40,466 nt of DNA, from contig CAJCJG010000153.1 in assembly GCA_903970625.1 (NCBI GenBank), forward strand, positions 1 to 40,466, in the 5' to 3' direction. Below, one piece after another: positions 8,726-16,294 of this stretch. The position numbers were made by a program, and so were the translations under genes. Positions within the stretch are counted from its first letter, which is position 1; each line of letters begins with the position of its first letter. A model generated the notes under the pieces. That model was not told the origin of the DNA and searched no databases. It saw nothing but the letters and a program-made list of their open reading frames with translations. This DNA is from Solirubrobacterales bacterium 70-9. Lineage in GTDB: Bacteria > Pseudomonadota > Alphaproteobacteria > Acetobacterales > Acetobacteraceae.

Positions 8726-8786
8726 CCGGCGACAGCACCATGACCTTTTCCGCTCGCCCGCTAACACACATATTTGTGGTCTAGCA

Positions 8787-8801
8787 AAGGGGTTTGCGAT
8801 G
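8787..8801 (+). promoter_or_regulatory. Ribosome binding site fixing the start of the membrane-protein gene
   Basis: AAGGGG at 8787-8792, six bases before ATG 8799, is the clearest Shine-Dalgarno in this part of the island. It supports translation starting at 8799 although the frame beginning there closes at 8870, and so supports the reading of a one-base loss just downstream. Confidence 0.55.
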
Positions 8802-9463
8802 GACGGTAGTGGAAAGCTGCTGGGCGTGCTCAAGGGGTTGCCGCTGTGGATGTTGGCGGCGCTTTCATAGTGGCCATCGCCGCCTCATTCTACGCGCCTC
8901 TCCAGGCTGGCCTCCCGACACCGCTTCCCGCGCAGCTCCCCCTGCTGGCGGTCCTTCTTGGCGCGATGACGCTGTGCGCCGTATTGGCCCATCTCATCAC
9001 CGTCCTACAAGCCGCGCGTGCCGCGCGAGCAGCGGATGACCGGCTCCGCCTTGAACAAATTTACGCGCCTATCGCGGTCCTGTTCGTCCGGAGGCACGTC
9101 ACCGCCTGCACCGGCGTATCGGCGCCGCGTCTCAAGCACCGCTTACTCAATGCCTGGGCTGAACTGTTCCGCTATCGTCGCGCTTTTGTTGGTGTCCGCC
9201 GCGCCCTGAGCGCGATCGGCGATCGTCAGGAGTCAACGAGCGCGGAGGTCGAATACGGAGGCGAATTTCCGATGAGGGAGATCCATGCCCGGGTGGTTGC
9301 TAATCCAGCCCTCGCGGGGCCGGTGCTGCTCAACCTGGTGCGACGGGCTGACCGCTCACGCTACGAGGGCAGCCCCTGCTCGGGACTGCTAACCGACGAA
9401 GAATATGCGCTTTTTGAGCATATTCACGTCGAGCATCAGCGGCTGGCAAGGCGTCTCACCTAG
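8799..9463 (+). pseudogene. Two-helix membrane protein of unknown function, frameshifted near its N-terminus
   Basis: From ATG 8799 the frame reads MDGSGKLLGVLKGLPLWMLAALS and stops at 8870. One frame over, the sequence continues IVAIAASFYAPLQAG and on to 9463. Restoring one base near 8866 (for example an extra A in the TCATAG segment) joins them into a protein of about 221 residues: a first membrane helix (about 13-32), a second (about 45-70, LLAVLLGAMTLCAVLAHLI) and a cytoplasmic part with IYAPIAVLFVRRHV, LLNAWAELFRYRRAFVGVRRA and LLTDEEYALFEHI. I do not recognise the family. In the intact second frame an ATG at 8846 could also be used, giving 205 residues without the first half-helix. Nothing in the sequence gives its role. 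Confidence 0.55.
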
Positions 9464-9814
9464 CCTTTGGTTCCCCGAGTGTGGTCGGTCACCTCAAGGA
9501 CTCAGCCCCTACGTTTCGGATCGCCCTTTACTCGCGCAGGCTCGCATGAGAACAAAAAAAGAACTCGATCGTGCAGCGGCTCAACGACCGGTTGGCCGAA
9601 CCGGCCACCGTCGGCAGCCGCGACGCGGCTTTCCCCCTGCCGCTTGGCCGCGGCGATCAAATCACCCAAGCCGGCGGCGGTCCCGATCCGCGCGAGCTGC
9701 CGCCCAAGGACCTGCACACGCGCGAGATCGATATTCGGGACCTCCACACCAATACGATTACGGTAAAGAGTCGGAACTTCTGTTACGCGAAGCGCCAATG
9801 GCCGGGTTGGGGGC
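9464..9814 (+). other. 351-bp region with a possible small frameshifted gene
   Basis: No secure gene. An ATG at 9546 is followed by a run of seven A (9551-9557). In the literal frame the product becomes Arg/Pro-rich and shadow-like. With one A fewer it reads MRTKKNSIVQRLNDRLAEP and continues as protein-like sequence (REIDIRDLHTNTITVKSRNF) up to the start of the next gene. A GTG at 9571 would give the same frame directly. This may be a small gene with an A-tract slip or a sequence error. I see no RNA gene or terminator here. Confidence 0.3.
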
Positions 9815-10534
9815 ATGATGGCGGACGAAGAGCTGATCGACTGGCTGACGGAACGGAACGCGCTGATCGTCCATTGCTCCCGGCCTGGAAAAGGCGATGT
9901 CGGCGCGGACGGCCTGCTGTTTCCCGAGGATCTCCGCAAGGCGATTCACATCTGCGCGCATGAGCGCCGCGAACTGAGCTGCTCGCTTGTCTGGCCCGAG
10001 CATGTGAAGACCTTCGGCGCGGTCGGGATCGTGCTGAGACCACGCTCGGTCGCCTCGATCACGTCCATCAGCCCCGGCGACTCTGGCACTCATTTCGACT
10101 TGCTCGGCAAGCGTCAGGGCGGCGGCGTCCCGTTCTCCACCGAGGCGCTCGACGAGACGTTCGCTAATTCCGTGGACTATAATGAGTGGACCGTGACCGA
10201 CGCCGACACGATCGGCATCTTCGTGAACCTTTCCGAGCCCCTCGAGGTCGCGAAGACTTTCTATCTGTCAGCGGACCCGAACTACGATGCCGCGTTGATG
10301 GGGCCGGCGGCAGTCGTCGCCGCTGGCCCCATCACCCTCCAGGAAGTGATGGCCGCCTTTCCGGGTGTGCCGCTCTTCGCCTACCACCAGGAGGGCATGG
10401 CGGAGATCTGCAACGGCGCCAGCGGCTTGTGCATTCAGCCCGTCAGCGCCGCAGACCTCTACAAAGGCACGAAGTATTGGGATAAGCATAACCATGACCG
10501 AAACGATGGACTGACTCAAGGCGAGAGCGCCTAA
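9815..10534 (+). CDS. Protein of unknown function (orphan island gene)
   Basis: 239 residues, soluble, acidic, no signal peptide or membrane helix. It starts MMADEELIDWLTERNALIVHCS; either ATG (9815 or 9818) could be used, both after a G-rich stretch that could serve as a ribosome binding site. Segments such as SVASITSISPGDSGTHFDLLGK and WTVTDADTIGIFVNLSEP look like beta-strand-rich globular protein. I recognise no family or catalytic motif. It converges on the four-gene STAS/GHKL operon with only 44 bp between the stop codons and no evident terminator between, so the two transcripts could overlap at their ends. Codon use is like that of the high-GC neighbours. Confidence 0.7.
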   Translation: MMADEELIDWLTERNALIVHCSRPGKGDVGADGLLFPEDLRKAIHICAHERRELSCSLVWPEHVKTFGAVGIVLRPRSVASITSISPGDSGTHFDLLGKRQGGGVPFSTEALDETFANSVDYNEWTVTDADTIGIFVNLSEPLEVAKTFYLSADPNYDAALMGPAAVVAAGPITLQEVMAAFPGVPLFAYHQEGMAEICNGASGLCIQPVSAADLYKGTKYWDKHNHDRNDGLTQGESA

Positions 10535-10578
10535 CTTCGATCATCTTTTGAGAATCTTGTTGATATTTCAAGGACCCT

Positions 10579-11394
10579 CTACAATGAACAGATCACCGAC
10601 GCGACGAAGCCAACGAGCGGTACTTTCTCTGACGTCGTTGCCGGCATGCTGCGCGGATTGACGCCGTCGATCGTCACGGCTTGGTCGCCCGATCGGAAAC
10701 GCAATTCGCCGTTCATGTTAGCGAGGCCGCGGAACAGGTCGCGAAACCCGTTGCCGTGGCTAGTGCCCTTGCCGTAGCGTGAAACGCCGTCCTTCAACAT
10801 CAGGACGAGGGCGGCGCCATGATCGGTCAGATGCGCGTAGTCGGGGCAGCTTCGCAGGCTGGCGAGCACGCCCCGGCCGCCGTCGCTGACCGCGAATTCG
10901 AACCGCCGCGCAGTGGCACGATAGGCGGCAAGCCCGGAGGCGGATGCCCCGGAATGATCATAGACGTTGCACTGAATCTCCTCGAACGCGCCGACCAGCT
11001 GCGCCGCCAGCTTGCGCGGAAAGCCGACAGCACCCGCAGCGCGCTGAGCTTCCAGCTTGAAGCCGGTCTCCTCTGTTTGCGCCTCGCTCCCGTCTTCGGG
11101 CTGGGCGGGCCGCATGCGGAGAAATCCGGTATGCCGCTGGCGGCACGTCCAAATCGTGCGCCCCTGCCCGAGCGCGTCGCTTAGGGCGGCGACGTCCTCG
11201 AGCGCGAGCCAGCCGGCACGGCTCGGCTGTGGCAGGAGCCCCGAGGCCGAGAGCCGCTCCAATTCCAGAACGGGACCGAGCGCCTGTAACCGGTAGGCAT
11301 GGTCGGGCAACGGTCGGAGACGGCCGCGCGCGGCCGCGAAGCACAGGCCGTCGAGCGCCGCGAAGGTGAAGGGAGCCGGCTCCGGTAGGCTCAT
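10579..11394 (-). CDS. GHKL (Bergerat-fold) ATP-binding protein
   Basis: 271 residues, last gene of a four-gene operon; its ATG overlaps the upstream stop (ATGA, 11391-11394). The C-terminal half is a HATPase_c domain: N-box E139-x3-N143-x3-H147 in EEIQCNVYDHS, G1 box D171-G-G-R-G175 in FAVSDGGRGV, and a Gly-rich lid GKGTSHGNGFRDL (209-220). The N-terminal half (1-125) is unrecognised and lacks a histidine-kinase dimerisation helix with a phospho-acceptor His, so it is more like an anti-sigma-type or switch kinase, or a MutL/Hsp90-like ATPase, than a sensor kinase. The first gene of the operon encodes a STAS-like domain, the usual partner of such kinases in RsbW/RsbV-type switches; that pairing is inferred. 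No membrane segment. Confidence 0.8.
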   Translation of the reverse strand: MSLPEPAPFTFAALDGLCFAAARGRLRPLPDHAYRLQALGPVLELERLSASGLLPQPSRAGWLALEDVAALSDALGQGRTIWTCRQRHTGFLRMRPAQPEDGSEAQTEETGFKLEAQRAAGAVGFPRKLAAQLVGAFEEIQCNVYDHSGASASGLAAYRATARRFEFAVSDGGRGVLASLRSCPDYAHLTDHGAALVLMLKDGVSRYGKGTSHGNGFRDLFRGLANMNGELRFRSGDQAVTIDGVNPRSMPATTSEKVPLVGFVASVICSL

Positions 11395-12545
11395 GCCGCG
11401 CTGGCAGCCCCGCTGCGGGCGCCGGCGGCGATCAGGTTCTCGATCCGGGTTCGATTGGCCACGATGTTGCTCGCCAGGAGATCGTCGAGCGGCGCGCCCG
11501 GATCGGTGGGTGCCGGCTGCCGCCGAATCGAGGTGGCGCCTTTCAGGACCGCCTGTCGCCGCTTCATGGCCCAGATGAAGGAATCGGTCTCCAGCACGGT
11601 CACGCCGGCAAAGACTGCGGCGAAACGCGCGGCAAGGTCCGAGCCGCCGCGGACGACAAGATGTAGAGAGCGGCCGACGTCGCGGGCGAGGCCGCAGAGC
11701 CAGTCGGCATGCTGGTCCAGCCGGGTCGGCCAGCCGGTTCCGGTGGTGAACTCGTAGGCGACATGGGTGATCTCGTCGCGCGCAGTGATGAATTCCGCCC
11801 AGCGCTTGAAGTCGCGGTCAGTGCGGCCGTTGACATGCAGCGCCGTCGGCATCCCCTCGCCGATCATCTCGGCATAAACTAGGCCAATCCGCTTGATGGC
11901 GTAGAGGTCGTCCCAGCGCGGCGCGTTCACGGTGACGCTGTAGTTTGGCGTGGTCATGAGGCCAACCCCAGCGGCGCGCAGGGTGCGGACGAAGGCTGCC
12001 CGCGCCGCCATGCCGAGTTCCCACCAGCGTTCGATGGCGTCGTCCTCGCCGATGCCGGTGACCAGCAGCTGCGTGTCGGACCCGAGCCGGTAGCCGTCGC
12101 GCAGCGCCTCGCCCGAGACGAGACGGGTCGCGCCGCTCCGACGGCTGAACATTGTGCAGAGCGACAGCGCCGCAAAGCCCGGCGACGCGACACCCGAACG
12201 GCTGCTGGCGTGAAAGATGATTGGCACCGCTTGCGGCAGCGCCGGCGCTTCAAGGCGCTGCCCGCGCGGCACATTGGCCAGCGTGAATTCCCGGACCTCG
12301 AGAACGCGGGCGGCGAAGTCGGGATTGGCGCGGCAGACAGACGCACACGTGGCTGGCTTGCCGCAGCAATAGGTCAGGCAGTTGAAGTAGGGGGCCGCGA
12401 CGCAGACACCGCCGCACAGCGCCTGTTCCGGGCAGCCCTGGCAGCCGAGCGCCGGCGGGTTGCGCTGCTCATCGTGCCAGAGCTGGCGGGCGCGCCGGGG
12501 CGCATGCGGTTTGGCCGACCCGTTCCGCGGCGCGCGCATCAGCAT
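11391..12545 (-). CDS. Cys-cluster protein of unknown function in the STAS/GHKL operon
   Basis: 384 residues. Near the N-terminus are nine cysteines within 37 residues (35, 38, 44, 48, 56, 60, 61, 67, 71; spacing C-x2-C-x5-C-x3-C-x7-C-x3-CC-x5-C-x3-C). This suits one or two Fe-S clusters or zinc sites. The rest (about 100-384) alternates strands and helices (for example NYSVTVNAPRWDDLYAIKR, GMPTALHVNGR, ITHVAYEF, SLHLVVRG, VTVLETDSF), which looks like a TIM-barrel or DUF4417-like fold; I am not certain of any family. There is no CxxxCxxC radical-SAM signature. The start overlaps the upstream gene by 7 bp; a second ATG at 12539 would give a TGATG junction instead. Co-translation with the GHKL protein implies a shared function. 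Confidence 0.7.
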   Translation of the reverse strand: MLMRAPRNGSAKPHAPRRARQLWHDEQRNPPALGCQGCPEQALCGGVCVAAPYFNCLTYCCGKPATCASVCRANPDFAARVLEVREFTLANVPRGQRLEAPALPQAVPIIFHASSRSGVASPGFAALSLCTMFSRRSGATRLVSGEALRDGYRLGSDTQLLVTGIGEDDAIERWWELGMAARAAFVRTLRAAGVGLMTTPNYSVTVNAPRWDDLYAIKRIGLVYAEMIGEGMPTALHVNGRTDRDFKRWAEFITARDEITHVAYEFTTGTGWPTRLDQHADWLCGLARDVGRSLHLVVRGGSDLAARFAAVFAGVTVLETDSFIWAMKRRQAVLKGATSIRRQPAPTDPGAPLDDLLASNIVANRTRIENLIAAGARSGAASAA

Positions 12546-12889
12546 GTGATCGTGATCTCCACCATGCCCGCCATGTCATGCACCTGGCTGACCGTTCCGG
12601 GTCTAACGTTGCAATACTGGTTCAGAATCTCGACGACCGCAGCAGGCGGGCTGTCGTTGCGGGCGACGAGCGTCAGACATCGCCGCGCCACAAGCGCGCC
12701 GCCCTCGATCTGGACGGTGACATGCTCTCCGGCCGAGACGGCGGTGCCGCGTATAATATCGGCGGTCACGCCGCGACCACCCGATACCAGTTCGCGTGTG
12801 GTCAGGTCGCGCGTAGCGATCGCCATGCGCCCCTTATCCCAGCTTCGCCGAAGCGTGCTCCCGGCCCGTTGCAGGAAGTCGCTACCCAT
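12539..12889 (-). CDS. 116-residue protein of unknown function in the STAS/GHKL operon
   Basis: Small soluble protein, second gene of the operon, starting 3 bp after the stop of the STAS-like gene and overlapping the next gene by 7 bp. The middle and C-terminal parts look beta-rich (SAGEHVTVQIEGGALVARRC, then VVEILNQYCNV). There is one near-central Cys pair and no motif I recognise. With such spacing it is almost certainly translated together with its neighbours. It could be an adaptor or a small DNA- or ligand-binding subunit; nothing in the sequence decides. Confidence 0.65.
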   Translation of the reverse strand: MGSDFLQRAGSTLRRSWDKGRMAIATRDLTTRELVSGGRGVTADIIRGTAVSAGEHVTVQIEGGALVARRCLTLVARNDSPPAAVVEILNQYCNVRPGTVSQVHDMAGMVEITITC

Positions 12890-12892
12890 GGG

Positions 12893-13462
12893 TTACGTCT
12901 CCTGTAAAACCGGCCTGTAGCGTTTGGCGCGCCCGTGACTGACTTCGACCACCAGCCCCATGCCCGAAAGCACGGCCAGTCGGTTATTCCAGGCAGTGCG
13001 CGAAACGGCCTCCCGGCCGTTGTAGTCACGCAACAAAGTCCCGGCGTCAGCTTCGCCGAGATGCATGACGAGTTCGAAAGTTTGCCGGTAATTGGGATCA
13101 AGTTCTCCGACGAGATGCAAAGCAGTTACCCGGTCGGTGTCCGACAGCGCGCAGGCGAGCATGGCTTCGCCCTGACCGCGCAACAGATAATCGAGTTCTT
13201 CCTCGACACCCTCATCGGCGTTGGCGATCACCGGATAGAAATTCGAGCGCTGCCTGCGTGTGGCGTCGCGAAAGCCGAGAACGCATTCCCGCAGGAAGCT
13301 CGACGTCGCGGCTGAGACGTCTTCGAAGTCGAGAAACACCGGCTCCGGTTCGCGCGGCTCCACCTCAGCCACTTCGAGCAGCTTTCGCAGCACTGTGCGT
13401 CCGAATGCCATTTTCGCCAGCACATCCGAGCCCGCGGTCGCTTTCATGGAAATCTTCTTCAT
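12893..13462 (-). CDS. STAS-like (DUF4325-type) domain fused to a winged helix
   Basis: 189 residues, first gene of the operon. Residues about 12-85 resemble the STAS-like DUF4325 domain: the strand PVFLDFEDVS then AATSSFLRECV, where anti-sigma antagonists of the RsbV type have the phospho-acceptor Ser/Thr before a helix. Residues about 130-189 resemble a winged helix-turn-helix (GTLLRDYNGREAVSRTAWNNRL, then a wing VVEVSHGRAKRYRPVL). This suggests a regulator that could be controlled by the GHKL protein at the end of the same operon and could bind the palindrome in its own promoter; both are inference. ATG 13462 was chosen; ATG 13447 (MKATAGS) is an alternative with an AAGAAG stretch ahead. 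Confidence 0.7.
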   Translation of the reverse strand: MKKISMKATAGSDVLAKMAFGRTVLRKLLEVAEVEPREPEPVFLDFEDVSAATSSFLRECVLGFRDATRRQRSNFYPVIANADEGVEEELDYLLRGQGEAMLACALSDTDRVTALHLVGELDPNYRQTFELVMHLGEADAGTLLRDYNGREAVSRTAWNNRLAVLSGMGLVVEVSHGRAKRYRPVLQET

Positions 13463-13633
13463 CTACGTCGCCATTGTCACTGACCACGCTGACATAGGGT
13501 CACGGCAGGATTCCTTCAAGAAGGATTCCACCCGCTCGCTGATCTTTTTCAGGTGCGCCGCCCGGAAGGGCACGCAGGAGGCTAGGTTGACGCCCCGAGC
13601 GGCCCCAAAGGGCAGGGAGGGGAGCATCACGGC
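13463..13633 (-). promoter_or_regulatory. Promoter region of the STAS/GHKL operon with a palindrome over the -35
   Basis: On the minus strand TTGAAG (13519-13514) and TATGTC (13496-13491) are separated by 17 bp, a plausible sigma70 promoter with a leader of about 25 nt. The -35 lies within the perfect palindrome TCCTTC-AA-GAAGGA (13512-13525), a natural operator position. The region ends at the transposon boundary (13634), so anything further upstream has been displaced. A 54-codon frame (13463-13627) spans the region but overlaps the promoter and was not called. Confidence 0.5.
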
Positions 13634-13644
13634 TGTCGCCCTGT

Positions 13645-13762
13645 CGCTTGGAGTGAGAATTTAAGCAATTGAATTTCCAGGATGGGCGCCTGCCGTTAAA
13701 TCGAGAACCTACCCTTTGGAATGAGAATTTCCCCTCTGGCTTGCCGTTTGGATTGAGAATAT
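13645..13762 (+). repeat. Left-end transposase-binding repeat array
   Basis: Four direct copies of one motif: 13645-13662 (CGCTTGGAGTGAGAATTT), 13693-13710 (CCGTTAAATCGAGAACCT, degenerate), 13712-13730 (CCCTTTGGAATGAGAATTT) and 13744-13762 (CCGTTTGGATTGAGAATAT). TnsB/TniA-type transposases bind such arrays at transposon ends. The last copy ends 8 bp before the tniA start codon, so bound transposase would also block its own expression; this is inferred. Confidence 0.75.
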
Positions 13763-13770
13763 AGGTCCGC

Positions 13771-15423
13771 ATGTTGCAGCAAGGCGGGCGCCCCATGAGG
13801 GCCGATGATGGCGAGGAGGATCCACCCGGTTGGGGTGAGGCGTGCCGCCAAGAGGCCGCGATCCGCGACCTGCTGGACCGCCACCCTGAGCGCCTCACGA
13901 TCAGGGCCGTCGAGTCAGTGGCGTGGGAACTCGGGATCAGCCGCCCCACCCTTTACCGGCTGATCGCCCGCTACCGCCTGACGCACACCGTGGAAGGGCT
14001 CCTGGGGCCAGGTCGGGGGCGTCGCGCGGGAACCCGTCTCCTTGATCCGGCCGAGGAGATGCTGATCCGCGAGATTCTCGAAGTGGAATACCTCAAGCCC
14101 ACCCGGCCGCCGTTCGAGCACGTCCTGGAACGGATCAGAGGCGCCTGCCGGCGCCGGGGCTGGCCCCAGCCAACCTGGCGGACCGTCAAGGCTCGGTTGG
14201 GCCTGATCGATCCCCGGGCCAAGGCGGTGCTCCGGGGCGATGTCGAGGCGGTTCGGGCCACGGAGCCGACACCCAACGCGTATGCCAGCAGCCGGCCCTT
14301 GGAGATCGTTCAGATCGACCATACCCAGGTCGACGTCATCGTGGTCGACGAACAGAGCCGGGCGCCCGTCGGGCGCCCCTGGATTACCATCGCGGTCGAC
14401 GTGCTGACCCGCATGGTGACGGGCTTCCACCTCGGCTTGGAAGCCCCGTCCCGCGTGTCCGTCGGGCTCTGTGTTCTCCACGCCGTCCACGACAAGACCG
14501 CGTGGATGGCGGAACGAGGAATCGACGCGCCGTGGCCGGTCTCGGGCCTGCCCGAGACGCTGCATGCCGACAACGGATCGGATTTCCGCAGCCAGGCTTT
14601 CGTGCGAGCGTGCCGCAATCATGGCATCCGATTGATGTGGCGTCCGCCCGGACGGCCGCATTTTGGCGGGCACATCGAACGCCTGATCGGCACGCAGATG
14701 GGCGCGGTCCATCTGCTGCCTGGCACGACCTTCAGCAATCCCCAGGAGCGGGGCGACTATCAGTCGTCAACGGCGGCCCGCATGACGCTGCGCGAGCTCG
14801 AACGTTGGATCGGCTGGGAGATCGCTGGTCACTACCATCAACGGGTCCATAGCGGTTTGCATCGCCCGCCCATAGCCGTCTGGCGCGAACATGAGGAGCG
14901 TCTCAAGCTTCGGCTGCCGGTTGATCGACTGCAGTTCTGGGTATCCTTCCTCCCCGAGGAGGAACGCGTCCTTCGGCGCGACGGCATTCACTTCTGCAAC
15001 ATCAGGTACTGGGCCGACGCCTTGGCGGCGGACGTGGGCGGGACGAAGGGCAAGCTGCTGATCAAGTATGACCCGCGGGACCTTTCGCGGATATTCGTTC
15101 GTCGGCCGTCAGGTCGGTTCGTCGAGGCCCGCTATCGCGATCTCGGCTGGCCGGCCATCACGCTGAGCGAGCAACGGGCCGCCGTGCGGCAGCTGAAGGC
15201 GCAGGGTCGCCGCGAGATTGACGAGGAGATGATTTTCAAGACGACGCTCCGTCAGCGTGAGATCGAGGACACCGCGCGGCGGCAGCCCGCGGCCAGCCGC
15301 CGCCGGCGTGAGCAGCGCCCCAACGCGCCGCCGGCGGATCAGAAGGCCGGCGGTCTCAAGGGTATCGACTCACGCAAGGCGCTTGGTGGCGACGAGGGGT
15401 CGGAGACCTGGCGTGACCACTGA
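13771..15423 (+). CDS. tniA: TniA/TnsB-like DDE transposase
   Basis: 550 residues; the catalytic recombinase of the transposon. N-terminal helix-turn-helix region (about 30-70, WELGISRPTLYRLIARYR), a second DNA-binding helical region (90-150), the RNase H-fold integrase core (about 175-330) with D183 (IVQIDHT), D267 (HADNGSDF) and E303 (HIERLIG), 36 residues apart as in D-D-35-E enzymes, then a Mu-type C-terminal beta-barrel (about 350-430) and a basic tail that would contact TniB. Start ATG 13771 immediately follows the left-end repeats; ATG 13795 is an alternative. tniB overlaps its end. Confidence 0.93.
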   Translation: MLQQGGRPMRADDGEEDPPGWGEACRQEAAIRDLLDRHPERLTIRAVESVAWELGISRPTLYRLIARYRLTHTVEGLLGPGRGRRAGTRLLDPAEEMLIREILEVEYLKPTRPPFEHVLERIRGACRRRGWPQPTWRTVKARLGLIDPRAKAVLRGDVEAVRATEPTPNAYASSRPLEIVQIDHTQVDVIVVDEQSRAPVGRPWITIAVDVLTRMVTGFHLGLEAPSRVSVGLCVLHAVHDKTAWMAERGIDAPWPVSGLPETLHADNGSDFRSQAFVRACRNHGIRLMWRPPGRPHFGGHIERLIGTQMGAVHLLPGTTFSNPQERGDYQSSTAARMTLRELERWIGWEIAGHYHQRVHSGLHRPPIAVWREHEERLKLRLPVDRLQFWVSFLPEEERVLRRDGIHFCNIRYWADALAADVGGTKGKLLIKYDPRDLSRIFVRRPSGRFVEARYRDLGWPAITLSEQRAAVRQLKAQGRREIDEEMIFKTTLRQREIEDTARRQPAASRRRREQRPNAPPADQKAGGLKGIDSRKALGGDEGSETWRDH

Positions 15424-16294
15424 CCTGTCCCATCTCACGGCCGCCGCGGCTCAGCTGCTCGCGGAGTCGAACGCCAACAGGATCCGCGCCGTGCTGGCGG
15501 AGCGCTGGGTACACTACCCGCGCGCCAGCCAAGTTTTGCAGATACTTAACCGGCTGGTCGATCATCCGCGCACCACCCGTATGCCGAGCATCGCCATCTA
15601 CGGCGACAGCGGCATGGGCAAGACGATGATCATGGAGAAGTTTCGCCGCGAGCACCCGCCGCTGTTCGACGGCGACGCTGGGGTGGAGCGGTCCCGGGTC
15701 TTGGCGCTGCAGATGGCCGGGAAGCCCGGCGAGCGTCGTCTCTACGCGCAGATCCTGACCGCGCTGGGCGCCCCGCAGAACCCGCGCGCCACGGTGGTCG
15801 ATCTCGAGCAGGTCGCGCTCCGCCTCCTGCGGGCTGTCGATCTCCAGGTTCTCGTGCTCGATGAGGTCCATAACATCCTCGCCGGCACCTTCAGGGAGCA
15901 GCGCGTCGTCCTGAATACGCTGAGGTATTTGAGCAACGAGCTCAAACTGTCACTTGTCTGTTTTGGCGTGAACGAGGCCAGGGAGGCGATCAGCGGCGAC
16001 GTGCAACTGGCGCGCCGGTTCGAGGAATTCCCGCTGCCTCGCTGGTCGGCCGATGACGGGTTCGAGCAACTGGTCCGCGCGATCATCCGCAACCTTCCCC
16101 TGCGGCAGCCGACGGTTCTCACGGCTCGCGCCGCGCGAAGGATCCTGCAGTCGACCGACGGCCTCACCGCGAAGGTCTTTCGCATGCTCAATGAGTTGGC
16201 GATTGAGGCGATCGAGACCGGCGCCGAGCGGATCACCGACGAGGCGATCGAGCGATGGCATCCGGCGACGAACCATGAGACCTCATTCGCTTGA
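15413..16294 (+). CDS. tniB: TniB/TnsC-like AAA+ transposition regulator
   Basis: 293 residues from GTG 15413, which overlaps the tniA stop by 11 bp and has CGGAGA as ribosome binding site. Walker A GDSGMGKT at about 64-71, Walker B LVLDEVHN at about 147-154, and a sensor region SLVCFGVNEAR typical of TniB. In Tn5053/Tn7-type elements this ATPase bridges the transposase and the target-selecting TniQ. Length and motif order are as expected for TniB, which is shorter than TnsC. Confidence 0.93.
   Translation: MTTDLSHLTAAAAQLLAESNANRIRAVLAERWVHYPRASQVLQILNRLVDHPRTTRMPSIAIYGDSGMGKTMIMEKFRREHPPLFDGDAGVERSRVLALQMAGKPGERRLYAQILTALGAPQNPRATVVDLEQVALRLLRAVDLQVLVLDEVHNILAGTFREQRVVLNTLRYLSNELKLSLVCFGVNEAREAISGDVQLARRFEEFPLPRWSADDGFEQLVRAIIRNLPLRQPTVLTARAARRILQSTDGLTAKVFRMLNELAIEAIETGAERITDEAIERWHPATNHETSFA

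Noticed and set aside
10579-11394. Classification as a two-component histidine kinase
   Set aside because: No dimerisation/phospho-acceptor His domain, no sensor or membrane segment, and no response regulator nearby; only the ATP-binding domain is shared.
13463-13627. A 54-codon minus-strand ORF ending directly before the STAS-like gene (TAG then ATG)
   Set aside because: It spans the predicted promoter and palindrome, has no ribosome binding site, and removing the transposon would put its ATG only about 27 bp from the divergent methyltransferase-like start. Probably promoter DNA that happens to be open.
13645-13762. Regular repeats considered as a CRISPR array
   Set aside because: Spacing is irregular and short, the copies are degenerate, the same motif recurs inverted at the right transposon end, and no cas gene is present.
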